Assembly: GCA_029532625.1 (NCBI GenBank)
Contig: JARFXM010000003.1
Location: 3,224,001 to 3,288,000 of the forward strand
Direction of reading: 5' to 3'
DNA from: Lomentospora prolificans
Taxonomy: Eukaryota > Ascomycota > Sordariomycetes > Microascales > Microascaceae
DNA: 64,000 nt
The notes beneath the pieces are model-generated. The model saw nothing but the letters and a program-made list of their open reading frames with translations, was not told the origin of the DNA and made no database searches. Of the stretch, positions 10,563-21,614 are shown piece by piece. A program made the translations under genes and the position numbers. Position 1 is the stretch's first letter. Every line of letters begins with the position of its first letter.

Positions 10563-11306
10563 ACGATGGCGACGACTGCGGCTTGGAGAGAGCGGTGTGC
10601 AGGGTGCGGACTGGTACATGACTATCTAGAATTGTGTTTTTAATGAGAGACGGTTAGGTTCTGGGAATGGATAGCCAGGCGGAGTGGAAAAGGTTCGCCG
10701 GTCTCTTTGTTCCAGGTTGTACAGCACTTCCGGTTGGGACCGAAAGATATAACTTGCAGTCGAATTACACAAATCAATCTCATCACCATTAACCCTTTCT
10801 TGTTGTAGAGTCCTTTCGCCTGGAACTATAGGCGAGGAATAAAGCGTCATAGATACTGTCGAAAGGGGCGACGTCGGTCTTCAATCAGGATCTGATCCCA
10901 AGCGAACCTAGTGAATCTATGAATGAGAAGCAACAGTTCCCCAGTTACCATGGGTTATTTAGAATCTAATCAATCCGTCCCTGCCGTGTTATTTTGTACA
11001 AGACGTAGCCCTCGTTTCGCGTCACTGATTTTGTCGAGCAGCGCTGCCAGAGTATACTTTTTTTGACGTAATCCGGATCGAGCTAAGCTTCCACGACCTC
11101 GGTTGCGAGCGCAAAACCTCTTGCGACCTTGGCCTTGCATTTCTCAGCCAAACTTGACAGCTTTAGCTTTGAGAGCTCCATGACACAACCTGGGATAATT
11201 ACAATCCCAAGAACACCTGTTTAGAACCCATTCAATTCAGGACGAGGAACAAGCACATATACAACCCCCCTTTGAGAAAAAAAAAATTACAATACAGACG
11301 CAAACG
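10563..11306. promoter_or_regulatory. erv25 3' flank and sdh5 promoter
   Basis: About 740 bp. An A9 run (11278-11286) lies just before the sdh5 ATG. No other gene, tRNA or strong motif recognised. Confidence 0.4.
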
Positions 11307-12017
11307 ATGGCATCAACTCTCCGCCCTCTCCGCCTGCTGGCGAGACGGTCCACACCGTCGGCCTACGCCAACCAACGCTTCATGTCGATCACGGCGCGCG
11401 CAATGAACTTGGACAACCCCAGGGAGCAGTACCGCGCTTTCCAGAGGCAAGGCGAGACGGACGATACCCTGCGCCGAAGGCTAATCTGTACACCGGGACC
11501 CCTTGAGAAACAAAAAGCACCCGCGGAACGGACTCGCTAACATGCCGCAGACCAATCCCGCTACCGCGGAACCCTCGAATCCGACCTCCTCCTCTCCACC
11601 TTCGCCGCCGACCACCTCCCCCAAATGGACCGCCCCCAACTCGAGGAATACGACCAGTTCCTCCTCGAAGAGGACTGGGACATCTACTACTGGGCCACGC
11701 AGGACCCCAAAGATCCTGCCTCCCTCGCCTCGCGCGCTGAGTCCGCGGCCCAAGCACCCTCTTCTTCCTCGACCGCCGAGCCCGCTGCCACCGAGGACAA
11801 GTATAAGCGCGACCCCGTCCCCGGCGAGTGGGCGCGGATAGCCGGCAACTTTGAGGCCGGATACAGGCCCGTGCCCGAGCGCTGGAGGAACAGCGACCTC
11901 CTCCGCAAGCTCAGGCAACACGTTCAGGACAAGTCCGCAGCGGACGGCAACGGCGGCGGTGGCGGCGGCATGGCTGCTAGGCCCTTGCTCTTCGGCACGG
12001 GGACGGAGAAAGATTAA
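11307..12017 (+). CDS. sdh5: Succinate dehydrogenase assembly factor 2 (Sdh5/SDHAF2)
   Basis: Exons 11307-11487 and 11551-12017 (648 nt, 215 aa), with one 63-nt intron ending GCTAACATGCCGCAG. The N terminus is Arg/Ser-rich without acids (MASTLRPLRLLARRSTPSA), a mitochondrial presequence. The core then shows the family signature: TDDTLRRRLIYQSRYRGTL, DLLLSTFAADHLPQM, and EYDQFLLEEDWDIYYWA. Sdh5 is a small matrix protein required for covalent FAD attachment to Sdh1 in complex II. The C-terminal half is longer than in yeast, with an Ala/Ser-rich linker, then a conserved-looking block (YKRDPVPGEWARIAGNF) and a poly-Gly tail. Because of the high GC content, long unrelated open frames overlap it on both strands; they are shadows. 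Confidence 0.95.
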
Positions 12018-12490
12018 GGACCTCCCTTGCAGAGCGTGAGGTCAAGATGCGAAAGGGTTCTTATTGGCGGCGTTGTGAGATATGAAACAAGAAAACGGAT
12101 GCTGTACGAGTTTAGAAGACAAACGATAGGCAAGGGAATCTAGAGATGGATCGGAAACACGCTATCAAGATGGAAAGCCAAGAGACTTAAAATCCAGAGA
12201 ATCAAACTCGTTCAAAAATGTATAATACTGAGATATTTACACTCCCATGAAGAAACCACCCGGAAAATACCCTCCCGCTGCACGATGCGCCGGTGAAGAA
12301 TGACAAGATATCTCGTCAAAGTCATGAATGTCATTGCCCCCTACCCAGAACCGGATATATCACGTCTGCGCCCATTGCTGCAAAAGAAGTGACCGCCAAC
12401 GATGAAAAAAGAACAACGATATAACCACGTGAAAAGGGAACAATCCAAACAACCTGGCCGAGTGACCGTCTAGCCACTCACAAGGCTCGG
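12018..12490. other. Convergent intergenic region
   Basis: 3' flanks of sdh5 (plus) and dsn1 (minus), 473 bp. Nothing recognisable beyond A/T-rich 3'-end sequence around 12225-12240. Confidence 0.4.
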
Positions 12491-14118
12491 CTACCTGTCT
12501 TCTTCCGGAAGCATCCGTCCTAGGCTTCGGACAACCTCCATTATTGGTAAATCCCTCGTCCCCGCGGCCGTCTTCTCTCTCTCTTCCCTTTCTTTTAACC
12601 GCGCAGCACTCCGAGCTAGCACCTGGTCCGCCTCACGGCCTGCTGTCACCACTCTCTGCTCCAGCTTATGCACGCTGTCAGCTAAGACGTCGACCCGGAA
12701 CTGCAGCTGAGATTGGACAGCCTGTATACGGCTTGCCGTTTGTGCATGTAACTGTTCAAAGGAAGAGGAGCCTCCCGTCAAAGACTGTAAAATCCTGAAT
12801 TCAGTGGGATCCAAGAGCGATTCATCAGGCGGCGGTAACTGGGAAGCCCCGTGATTATCCGGGAATAAGGGCTCTATGTCTGGTCCAATCTTCTTTAATG
12901 AGAGCCACATCTTCTTTTGATCTCGTAGCCTGGGAAACGAGTTAGAACAACCCCAGTCAAGTGTCTTTTCGGTTAAGTGGTGAGTACATGCCTCTTGATC
13001 TTCTCTTCCAGTTGCTCGATCTTCTGAGCATGTTCAATGTTCCTTGGGTTTGGCTGTTTGACTGCCTCTACCGCCGGAGCGTCTTCCCTGTCGAACCAGT
13101 TTGAGAACTGCGATTTCGATTGGAAGTCCTTGAGTAGTTGATCCTGGATTGCTCGTGCTGCACAAATAATAAGTTAGTGCCGGAACAATTATTCAGATCT
13201 TCCACCTGAAGGGTTGCACCCACCTCCCAGAATCGCGCCGGAATTCTTTGAGCCAAGGGGCGGCTTCTCAGACAATGACCTCTCACCGCACCATGTCAAG
13301 AGTTGCTTCATCCGCCGAGGCTCAGGAAGCCCCTCCGACTCTATGTGCTTGTAGAACTCCGCCGCAGCAACCTCCTTATGAGGCAGCGCGGTATGGCCCA
13401 TCTCAATTAGGGAGCTTGCTCTCCTCCCGCGACTTCCTAAGCTGCTCCGCCTATTCCCAGCTCCCGCCTTCCTCCGCATTTCCTTGTTTCGGTTAATCAC
13501 GGGAGTGTCGCTCATGGGCAGTGCCACCTTTTTAACATCCTGAACATCGCCACCTGGTTGCGATTGTTGTACCGGAGTGCCGCCAACGATATCCATTCGA
13601 TCGTCGTCCTCAGCTAGCACGGCAGTGTTGTGAAGCTCCTCATCTATCGTTGCACGTCGGGTACTTCGCCTCGTTTGCTTCTTCGGTAACGTTAACACAA
13701 GTGCATCTCCGGACGCATCCACACTAGCTTTCCGTCGCGTCGACCTCCGTTTGGTTGGAGCTGCTGTTGCCTCTTCCATGGGTGGGGGTTGAGCGGCGGC
13801 TTCCTTTGATTGCTTCGTCCGGCTCGATTTGCGCGGTTGGGTCACCGGCGCGGGTTTCGAAGGCTCTTCCTCAATTCCGTCACTTGTCCTCACGCGCTTG
13901 GACGCACGCAAGAACTTGAAGTCTCCATCCTGTTCGTCGTAAAGTGCTAAAGACAGGTTAGTGGCGCCAATCACTTTGAAAACAAACGCTCTAGGAGAAG
14001 CCGTCTATAAACGGCCTTCGAGACTAGACATACCGGCGAGGCGCTTGCTCTTCCGCCGCTCCTGATTACTCATGCTCAGAATTTGCAGCGGCTCTCGTGT
14101 TCGAATAACGGTCGTCAT
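12491..14118 (-). CDS. dsn1: Kinetochore MIND/Mis12 complex subunit Dsn1 (Mis13)
   Basis: Exons (minus): 14118-14034, 13946-13224, 13157-12992, 12929-12491 (1413 nt, 470 aa). Introns are 87, 66 and 62 nt. The first two are GT-AG; intron 3 has a GC donor (AG|GCATGT) with a CTAAC branch point. This is the only joint found that gives the expected KIKRLRDQKKMW coiled-coil sequence. Dsn1 is part of the MIND complex linking centromere proteins to Ndc80. The family hallmark is RRSSLG...RGRRASSLIEMG (residues about 194-212), followed by ALPHKEV, EFYKHIESEGLPEPRRMKQL and LLTWC. In yeast and human the RRxS sites here are Aurora B/Ipl1 targets that relieve autoinhibition. The N-terminal 180 residues are basic and disordered (RRSTRRKAS and similar); the C-terminal part is coiled coil. 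Confidence 0.93.
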
Positions 14119-15505
14119 GGATGCCAGAATTTAACAGACATTGGTTTTTGACTCAAGCGATTTGGTCTCAATGGTATGGTAACTCGTATGTAAATCGTTC
14201 GGCTCGCCGTTGGTCGTGCTAGTCGAGTCGGCGTCAAGGAGGTCAAGGCCGCCTGGCCTGGGCAATTCGTTTTGTCTAGCCCCCCACGAAACGCGTTCGG
14301 TTATCGATTAGGCAAGCAACGGGTGCACCCAGGTCGCGCCGATATAAAAGTGAGAATCACGGAGGAAATCGTAGTTTAGTGTGTGATTCAAATACCGATG
14401 GCCGTGAAGATGCGCTCGAGGATTGGGGTGTCGCGATTGGGGAAGGGGGGGAGACTCGCTGCGGTTGCTGGTGGTTTGCTGGTCTGTTTACATCGAGGGA
14501 CATCGACAAGTTGGCGCTGCGAGATTTGACGGATTTTGCCGGGCTTGATCTCTCCATCACACCCTTCCAAACCATCTGACTTACATAATCAAAAAGCCAT
14601 ACATGTAGCCACATCACTAGCCACAACACCAGCTCGTAAGTGTCCGTATCACGTGGAGATATTCGAGAACCATGTCCCAAGACAACAACAGACACAAAAC
14701 TGTTCCTTAGACTACGTCACCATTGCCAAGCTCCCCGACGACATGGTTCGTCATGCCGGCGACTCACGCACTGTCGCCCAGCTCACCGAAATCCCCCATA
14801 CGAATACCAGGTATCAAGGGGAAGGCAGTCGAGCGAACTTTGCGCAAAACCTTACGGGTTATCAGTTGTCTTATCATTCCTCTTGCATTGAAGCATATCT
14901 TGCTCTCTTTGTATACATTGTAGCTTTTGTTTCCTTATGCCACAAAACATGTCCTTGCCAACCGGGCTTAGAAAAAAAGAAATTCCAGGTGCAAAAACGG
15001 TTAGGAAAAAAGCAACCAAGGCTCCCCTCAATAGCCGCTAAGTCCACAAACGCCCTAGATACTCCTAACCCTCCCCCTTCTGACCAGCCAGAGCAGACGC
15101 AATCCGTGTCGTTTGCCAGTAAACTTTTGACGTGTATGCCCCCTCCTGATGTGTACGTATAAAACATGAGTGACGGCGGACAGACCTGACCCATCACGCC
15201 ATCTTTTGAAACAAGAAAAAATCAAAGGGAAAACTTCCCCCGGGCACACGACTGCGTTTTGTTACTAATATACAGCCCCCACTCCCCTTTGACGATAGAA
15301 GGGTAAGAAATAAAACGGGGCGCTCAGTCATGAACATCGAATGCGGCCCCACACTGGCCGCCGTGATCGTAAGAATAGGGCACCTCGCCCATAGCCCCCC
15401 CCGGCCGCCTTTCCCCACTCGAAAAGGATGGGAATGACGTGAAACGCTAAAAACTATGCTCTGCCTTCACAGAATTATAGTCTCGAGTTGACTGAAGACG
15501 GCAGA
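14119..15505. promoter_or_regulatory. dsn1 promoter and region beyond the atf1 3' end
   Basis: An ACGCGT (MCB-type) box inside AACGCGTT lies at 14291-14296, 173 bp upstream of the dsn1 ATG. A plus-strand TATAAAAG at 14343-14350 has no confirmed gene behind it. The first ATG after it (14398) opens only a 43-codon frame (14398-14529) with a basic, hydrophobic N-terminal part. Longer open frames across 14536-15197 on both strands have no recognisable features. The rest is probably the 3' UTR of atf1. Confidence 0.4.
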
Positions 15506-17284
15506 CTAGCTGAATCGCCGCTGGACAGGCTGTCCTGCCATCACGGGTTGACTTGCCATTGGGGGACCAGCCATGCTATAGGGGTTGATCTGGGCGTTGT
15601 AGGGCTCAACAACCTGCATGTACGGGCCATGCAGTGATGCTTGTTGTTGAGTAACAGGGCAATCTTTGTGAGCAAGGAGGAGAGTCTTCAAGTTGACGAC
15701 CTCTTCTCTCAGTTGGGCAATCTGGGCGGTGAGTGCCTCATTCTCATTGCTAAACAGCTCAACCTTCGACTGCAAACTAGCGAGCCACTGCTTCTTACGT
15801 TGGCGGCATTTGAGCGCAGCCACCCTATAACAGTTAGTATATTGGTATCCGAGACACAAAAAGGACATCCGGACGGGAAGGAGAGGGGTTTCTCGCTTGC
15901 TGTTGGTATACCACATACCTGTTCCGCTCAAGGAAGTTGCGCCGCTTTTCTTCGTCAGTCATCTTGGATTTGGATCCATGTTCTTCCTTGGATTTGTCAT
16001 TCATGTCATCGTCATCGGACTCGCCGTCATCTGCGCTCATTGCCGCTGCCGTGGCCGCTGCCGACGTCTTAGCCTTCTTGGCAGACCCCTTAACTGCTGG
16101 CTCTTCAGCCTTACGCCGACCATTCGTAGTAGCAGTGCCGTTCGCAGGGTTCTTCTTGCCCTTGGCCCTTGTGGCGGGTCGCGATTGCCGGTGCTGATCC
16201 TCGGACCCAGTGCTGGCAGCCTCGCTAGAACCACGGGCTGACCCCGCAGCTGCGGAAGTGCCGTTTGCGGTAGGCATCTGTGGAGATGTGTTTGTAGTTG
16301 GTTGAGGCGGGGCGGGCGCGGAATGTGTATGGACTTGGGGTTGAGAAGTGACAGGGAAACTGGTCGGGTTGGGGGCTCCGTTTCTACCTTGGGCCAACAT
16401 GAACAACCCATTTGCCGCATCATTATCGTGGGGATCAAAGGGCCCGCTGGCCCTGGGCTCAGACTTCACAGGGGCATTCGCCATATTAGTTGGGCCTTCG
16501 GCAGGCTGAGATGTTGGAGGAATCGGTTGATTCTGCGCGGCATTCTGCATATCACGCTTAGCAGCAGCGCTAATCGCGGTGCGATGGAATTCTAATGTGC
16601 TCGGAGTAGCACCACCTCCGGCCAATTGCGCCAGGAGGGCGGAGTTGGGACTTGGCGCCGGGAACATAGATCCGCTGCCGCCTGGCGTCAAGCCGGTTCG
16701 TAGAGACGATTCGTTCGGAGTCGGGAAACCCCCCCGAATGTGATGAGTATCGCCGAAATAATCGGTAGTAGGCCCAGACAACATAGCGGGACTCAGGGGC
16801 CCGGTTCGGAGCGAGCCTCCCGGCCAGTTGAATGGAGTGACACCGCCGCCAGGAAGGAGAGACGACGGCGATGTCAAGGCCGCGACTGAGGGAAGCTTAG
16901 TACCTCCTGGTGTCTCTGGTTGACTGCCGCCACCAAAAGATTGTTCGAAGGGATTAGGCTCGAGGCTTAGAGATCCGCCAACCTGGCTCGAGAAGTAATC
17001 GGGGGTATTGGTTCCTTGTTGTCCGGGTCGAGGAGGCGGCGCGAGGGGTTTGGACGCATCGACCGAACCCGTTCGCCCATCAAGTTTCGCAATTGCATCG
17101 GATTTCTTCGCATCGGAAGACAAGCCTAAAGAGGTAGAGAAAACAGTCAGATAAAAGAAGGTTGAAAGAACGGGATCATTATGAACAAACAATGACACTA
17201 ACCTTGTTGTGATGATGCCTCGGTGTTGGACAATTTGGGTGACTTGGAGTCCGCCACTGTCGAAGTGTCCCTCGAAGCCGCCAT
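15506..17284 (-). CDS. atf1: bZIP transcription factor, ATF/CREB family (Atf1/AtfA)
   Basis: Exons (minus): 17284-17203, 17125-15919, 15824-15506 (1608 nt, 535 aa). Introns are 77 and 94 nt; the second has a TACTAAC branch point. The N-terminal two thirds are Pro/Gly/Ser/Thr-rich with many SP/TP sites (SLRTGPLSPAM, FPAPSPNSALL), matching the stress-activation region phosphorylated by Sty1/Hog1-type MAPKs in this family. An acidic/basic segment precedes the bZIP: basic region EEKRRNFLERNR-VAALKCRQRKKQW (about residues 418-443), then a leucine zipper (ALTAQIAQLREEVVNLKTLL). Intron 2 splits the basic region between NR and VAA. Known orthologues bind CRE (TGACGTCA) and control osmotic, oxidative and conidial stress genes. 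CRE-like sites lie upstream of this gene and of the neighbouring GST-like gene. Confidence 0.95.
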
Positions 17285-20200
17285 ATTTGGAAAACCCTAT
17301 TTAATGGAAAACACTACAAGAGGGAAGGGAAAATGAAAGAAAAATCAGCGGAAAGGGAAGCGTGCGATGACGCTGTTGCAGACAGAGGATTAAGGCTAAG
17401 ACTTGGTGAGGTCAGAGCTAAGACACGGAACAACGACAGGTATAATGCGATATAGAGTCCTGAGATCTTCAGCCACGTCCAAATTGACGTAAGGCGCTAG
17501 AGGGCGGGATTGCACACCGAACGTGAACCGATGCGGACTCGGATGGTGGTGAAGATGGTGGCGAGCGAGCCGGACTATGGATCGTGAATGTGGTGTGCCG
17601 GAATGCGCTTCGGCATCGAGATGAATTGCCTTATCGTCGCTCAAGGGCCAGCTTAGAGAAGGCGTAATAGTTATCGCGTTGGCTCTTAGCCAGGGCGTTA
17701 TTGTGGTGCTGGTATTGGGCGGACGTTGGTAATAGTGGTGGTGGTGGTGGTTGTTGTGATGCTTGGGGGACAAGGGGGAAAATGGGCGACGTCAGTGGAT
17801 GTATGACGTTGTGGGAAGTGAAGACTGAAAAAGGGAAGAAAGTGGTCCCGGGGAAAAAGAAACGAAAAAAAAGTCTTCCCCATCGTTCGACACAGTTCAA
17901 GTGGTTATAAACACTGTGCTAGGGTGGGCATCCATGGACATGGACAAGGTGGGCAGGCAGGCTATCCAGTGGCTGGTCAGTCACTCTGGCTGGCCATGAG
18001 GGGCAAAAACACCACTAATCTCTGGACACTGTTGCGTGCGCCCCGTACAGTGCTGGCGTTGCACATTGGACGACGCCTCTTAGGGACGGCGCGCCCTGCC
18101 CTTACTATAATGACGTTTGACGCCGCTACGGAGATTTACTCACACGGTATGCACGGAGTACCCCATGCTGGAGTGGGTCGCGCTCGACTCTACTCGCCGG
18201 TGCGGTGCACAGTGCTCCACAGCTTCCTTCTTTGCATCTTGTACTCCGTGCACCTACGGTATAAAGTCGAGGTACTCCATTCCCGTTCTGAATCTCCCCT
18301 ACATCGCAATTCGCCGTCAGTCAACAGGTTAATGGTAACACGTCACAGCATATTAATCCAAGAATGGGGGAGAGGTAGCCCCGGGAACATGGGATTACCA
18401 CAGCTATCATTCCGTCAGCCTGCTCCGCGAAAGTTTTTTTTGGAGCTCCCAAGCTTCACTTGGGGTTCGCCATTCTCTGTCAAGAATTGTCTTAGGTTCC
18501 AGGACACGCCGAAAACGCCTAGCCCTACGGAGTAGCTCACGTAACTGAATCTAATTGAAAATGTACAAGACTGACTTCAAACTTCAACCGCTGGCGAACA
18601 CGTCGAATCGAGTCCCGCCCACGCGATCGACATCATCGTTCCCTCGTTTTGACTCCACCAAGGACTGACCGAGGAGTGCCCCGTCCGTTGCCTGTCCATC
18701 ATGAACTTACTTCTGTAGGGGTTATGTCGCGCCACAACCCCCGACCCGTTTCAATCAATTCAATGATGACCTTGAAGAAGGTAACTTCTTTCCTCGCTTC
18801 ACCATATATCACGGTACCTCCATCTTTTTTTCGTCGTGCTGCTCTACTGTGCGAGATCGTTGTTCTTCTTTCAATAATATTGCTGCTGATTGAAGGCATC
18901 GGATTTGCAGCCCACCATCAGTTTTTTCGCCATCGAAAGTCGACAGCAAGCTAGCACCCCTTTTCGGCACCCGGTGGCAAGTAGTCAAGATAATTTGACA
19001 ACTTGACACGAGGTACCCTCGAGGGTGGGGGCCTGTCCCCAAGCAATTCAACGAACGAGAGACAGTGGGCACCACAGAATACTTTCACATCCAGTAATAA
19101 TAGGTGTCGTCTTCCTGAGAACAGCCGTCCGTGTCACCTTTGGTACCAGCCAAATTAGGTCGCACTGTGTCAATGCGGCAATGACAACAAATGAGAAGGC
19201 AACAAGAGTGAGGAAAAGAGCCTGAGGAAGAAGGAAAATAGAAGCAATCAAAAAAGAAGGGCAATCAACCCACAAAGCTCACATTCGAATTCCCAAAGAC
19301 TTTTGGTACAGGACTATTAGCAGCAGCTCAGAAATGAAGAACCAGCTCCCCACCTTTCAATATATAGGTTCGACTCGATCGACCTTTTACCAGTCTTATC
19401 AGCTGTCAGCAGGTTAGAAGGAACGAAACTCGCAACCGTCCATTGATAGCAATGAGGCCCAGAAAGTAGCAATACTTCTTCTCATCGTTTGTGCTCCAGG
19501 ACTGGAAGAATTGAATGACCAAAAATGACGTAATTTGCATAATATCCGGCACAGTGCGCACCGAAATTACTGTTCCTTGTCAGGTAACCTTACAGTAAGT
19601 AATACCTTCAATTCTGTGTCTTTGGATCTTTCGTGCGCCGAACCGACATCGTGCATGTTATTACTTCGTACAAACATACACCATGTCTCCTTTGCCATGC
19701 AGCTCCACGTTGGCGCTACGCTTCGTGCCGCTTCTTTTTTCTATCGAGCCAAGGATAGCGAGCTTCCTGTCGACATACTGCCCTTGGTATCATAATAGCT
19801 GCAGCAACGGGTCAACGTTTGTGTCGCCTGGTCCCAATTGGCGAGAAGAGAAGTCCCTCCCCCCACAGCACCCATGCCATCCTTAAGCCCTTTTCTTCGA
19901 CCGAGCCGTACGAATCAACCCAATCCTCACTGTCCTACTGAATCCTGGATAATACACCATCGCTTGCGTGATCCGGACCATCGCGACCATGCTGGCTTAA
20001 ACTATCTTGCTGCACAGTACTTCGTACGGAGGGCGGGGGCAGTTCCATTCCTGGTTGTAAATAACACACACTTTTTCCCAACTACATTAATAATATGCTA
20101 GAAGCATATTATTCTCAATCTAGCGCATGGCTAGCCTCAACCCACACTCTTTGCAGGTAGTCGACAAGCAGAACAAGACAACAACCGTTGTTTTGGTAAG

Positions 20201-20461
20201 CTTTGTGTCCTGAAAATGCAACAGCAGAACATGTTCAAATTTGCAAAGCAGCTTGGTTGACAGGTTTATTCAAGAAACCCATGGAGAGGACTTGAATCGA
20301 TCGAGCCTACCCTTTAATAGCAATCTTGCACGTGATTATCCGTCAAAAACTTGCAACGCCCGTCCCACACTTGGCGACGTCCAGTTTGGTCATCTCCCTT
20401 CGCAACCTGATGCATCCATCAAAAGGGCCTGATAGAAGGGGCTGGGATAAGTGGCATTAAG
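17285..20461. promoter_or_regulatory. Long upstream region of atf1
   Basis: About 3.2 kb without a supported gene. CRE-like sites: TGACGTAA at 17485-17492 and 19526-19533, GACGTCA at 17788-17794, TGACGT at 17804-17809. A (GGT)n-like run lies at about 17734-17753. Between 18127 and 18534 the 9-mer TACGGAGTA and near-variants occur five times in both orientations. An 11-bp inverted repeat with a 3-nt loop is at 20089-20113. A 203-codon open frame (17924-18535) has no protein-like features. The right end belongs to the 3' side of the GST-like gene. Confidence 0.4.
20089..20113. repeat. Perfect 11-bp inverted repeat, 3-nt loop
   Basis: AATAATATGCT (20089-20099), loop AGA, AGCATATTATT (20103-20113). 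It lies about 350 bp beyond the stop codon of the minus-strand GST-like gene, so it could form a hairpin in that gene's 3' region or beyond it. No function is shown. Confidence 0.6.
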
Positions 20462-21562
20462 TTACAGCCGTGTTAGGCCAGTAGAGGTGCTGTTGCTCAC
20501 TCGGAACCCGTGGCGCGGTGCATGTACCCTCACTGTCGTGGACTGGGATTCCGGCGCGGAAACCTCGAACACGACTTCCATCTTATTGATGCTGAGCAGT
20601 TTACCGGTATCCTTATGCGATGAGCCCGTGTCACTAGGCCAAACCGTGACGACAACACCCTTGGTAAGGCATTCTGTAGCCACGACAGGGTCTCTTTCGT
20701 CAACATAACCAAGCTCTTCGTTGTAAGAGGAAGACGTGATGGCATTGAATGCCTCATCTCCAGTTATAGACTTTGCCCTGCCGTTTATTTTTTTCGCATC
20801 TCTCACGCACTTCTGGAATCTGCTTACCCATGAATAAACTTTAGGATATGTTTCGGGCGAGAAAGTCTCTGGTGGAAGCGCCCCAGGAAGTCCGGTGAGC
20901 CAGTGGAAGGGCCAGATAGCCTCGATATCAGCCAGTCGCGGACCATTTGTTCCAAGAACCCAATCTCGACCATCAGCGAGGAGAGTATACTCCAGAAAGT
21001 CAAAGGCTCCTCTTAATTCCTTAAGCGCATCAGCGCGATTTTTCCCCATGGACTCCTTTGTCACATTGAAGCCAATAAAATCAGCCCTGTCCTTGTAATA
21101 GACTGGGTCCTGTAAGAGCGGCAAGTCCGTGGGTAAGGCCTGGAAGCAATGGGTGAATATGCCACCATCAATGTTGAAAGCCTGGAGCAAGCGCTCAGTC
21201 ACACGCTCGCCGTCCGTGGTTGCACCAAGCTTTGGCCGCTCTGGATAGAGTTGCTCGAGTTTCTCAATAATGAGGCGCGTATCAAGGTAAATGTCCCTCC
21301 CAATGGAAAGAAGGGGGATTCTTCGATAGTTGATGCCAAACTTGGCCACATCAGGCCTGGGCATTATGGGAGGTTGGATCTGGCCTCCATGTTAGACTCG
21401 TGTTTGCGACGCTAGGCGCCACGAAACCAGTGGAGAAACTCCAATTGGCGGACTTACACATTCCGAGTAGGGAATGCCTCTCAATGCCAGATACCAAGCT
21501 ACCCTACGCGCATAGGGCGAGTAGGTGTAGTGGAACAGAATGATGCTGTTGACGGAGCTCAT
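20462..21562 (-). CDS. Glutathione S-transferase-like protein
   Basis: Exons (minus): 21562-21458 and 21379-20462 (1023 nt, 340 aa); the 78-nt intron has GTAAGT and CTAAC. The N terminus is a thioredoxin-fold GST_N domain: ILFHYTYSPYARRVAWYLAL, then the family-like loop CIQPPIMPRPD, and GRDIYLDTRLIIEKLEQLYP. A helical second domain follows (DALKELRGAFDFLEYTLL, LADIEAIWPFHWL). The last 100 residues form an extra domain with a beta-like pattern, beyond the usual GST length of about 220. The catalytic residue cannot be fixed from sequence alone; Tyr or Ser near residues 12-16 is possible. Substrate unknown. A perfect CRE (TGACGTCA, 21607-21614) lies 45 bp upstream of the ATG, and the ATF-type gene is the next gene on the same strand, so stress induction is a fair inference. 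Confidence 0.85.
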
Positions 21563-21606
21563 TTTGGAGATAGTCGGTAATATTGAGATCTCTTGATGAC
21601 ATTAAG

Positions 21607-21614
21607 TGACGTCA
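21607..21614. promoter_or_regulatory. Perfect CRE, TGACGTCA
   Basis: Palindromic ATF/CREB site 45 bp upstream of the ATG of the GST-like gene (minus strand). It is the only perfect copy I noticed in the window. Confidence 0.6.

Noticed and set aside
11481..11921. Minus-strand Gly-rich frame over sdh5
   Set aside because: GC-rich antisense shadow of sdh5 exon 2.
14536..15162. 208-codon plus-strand open frame
   Set aside because: It starts inside a low-information region, contains no recognisable motif, and overlaps several equally long frames on both strands.
17924..18535. 203-codon plus-strand open frame
   Set aside because: No domain, no signal peptide, no conserved motif, and mixed composition; it lies in the atf1 upstream region with CRE-like sites and repeats.
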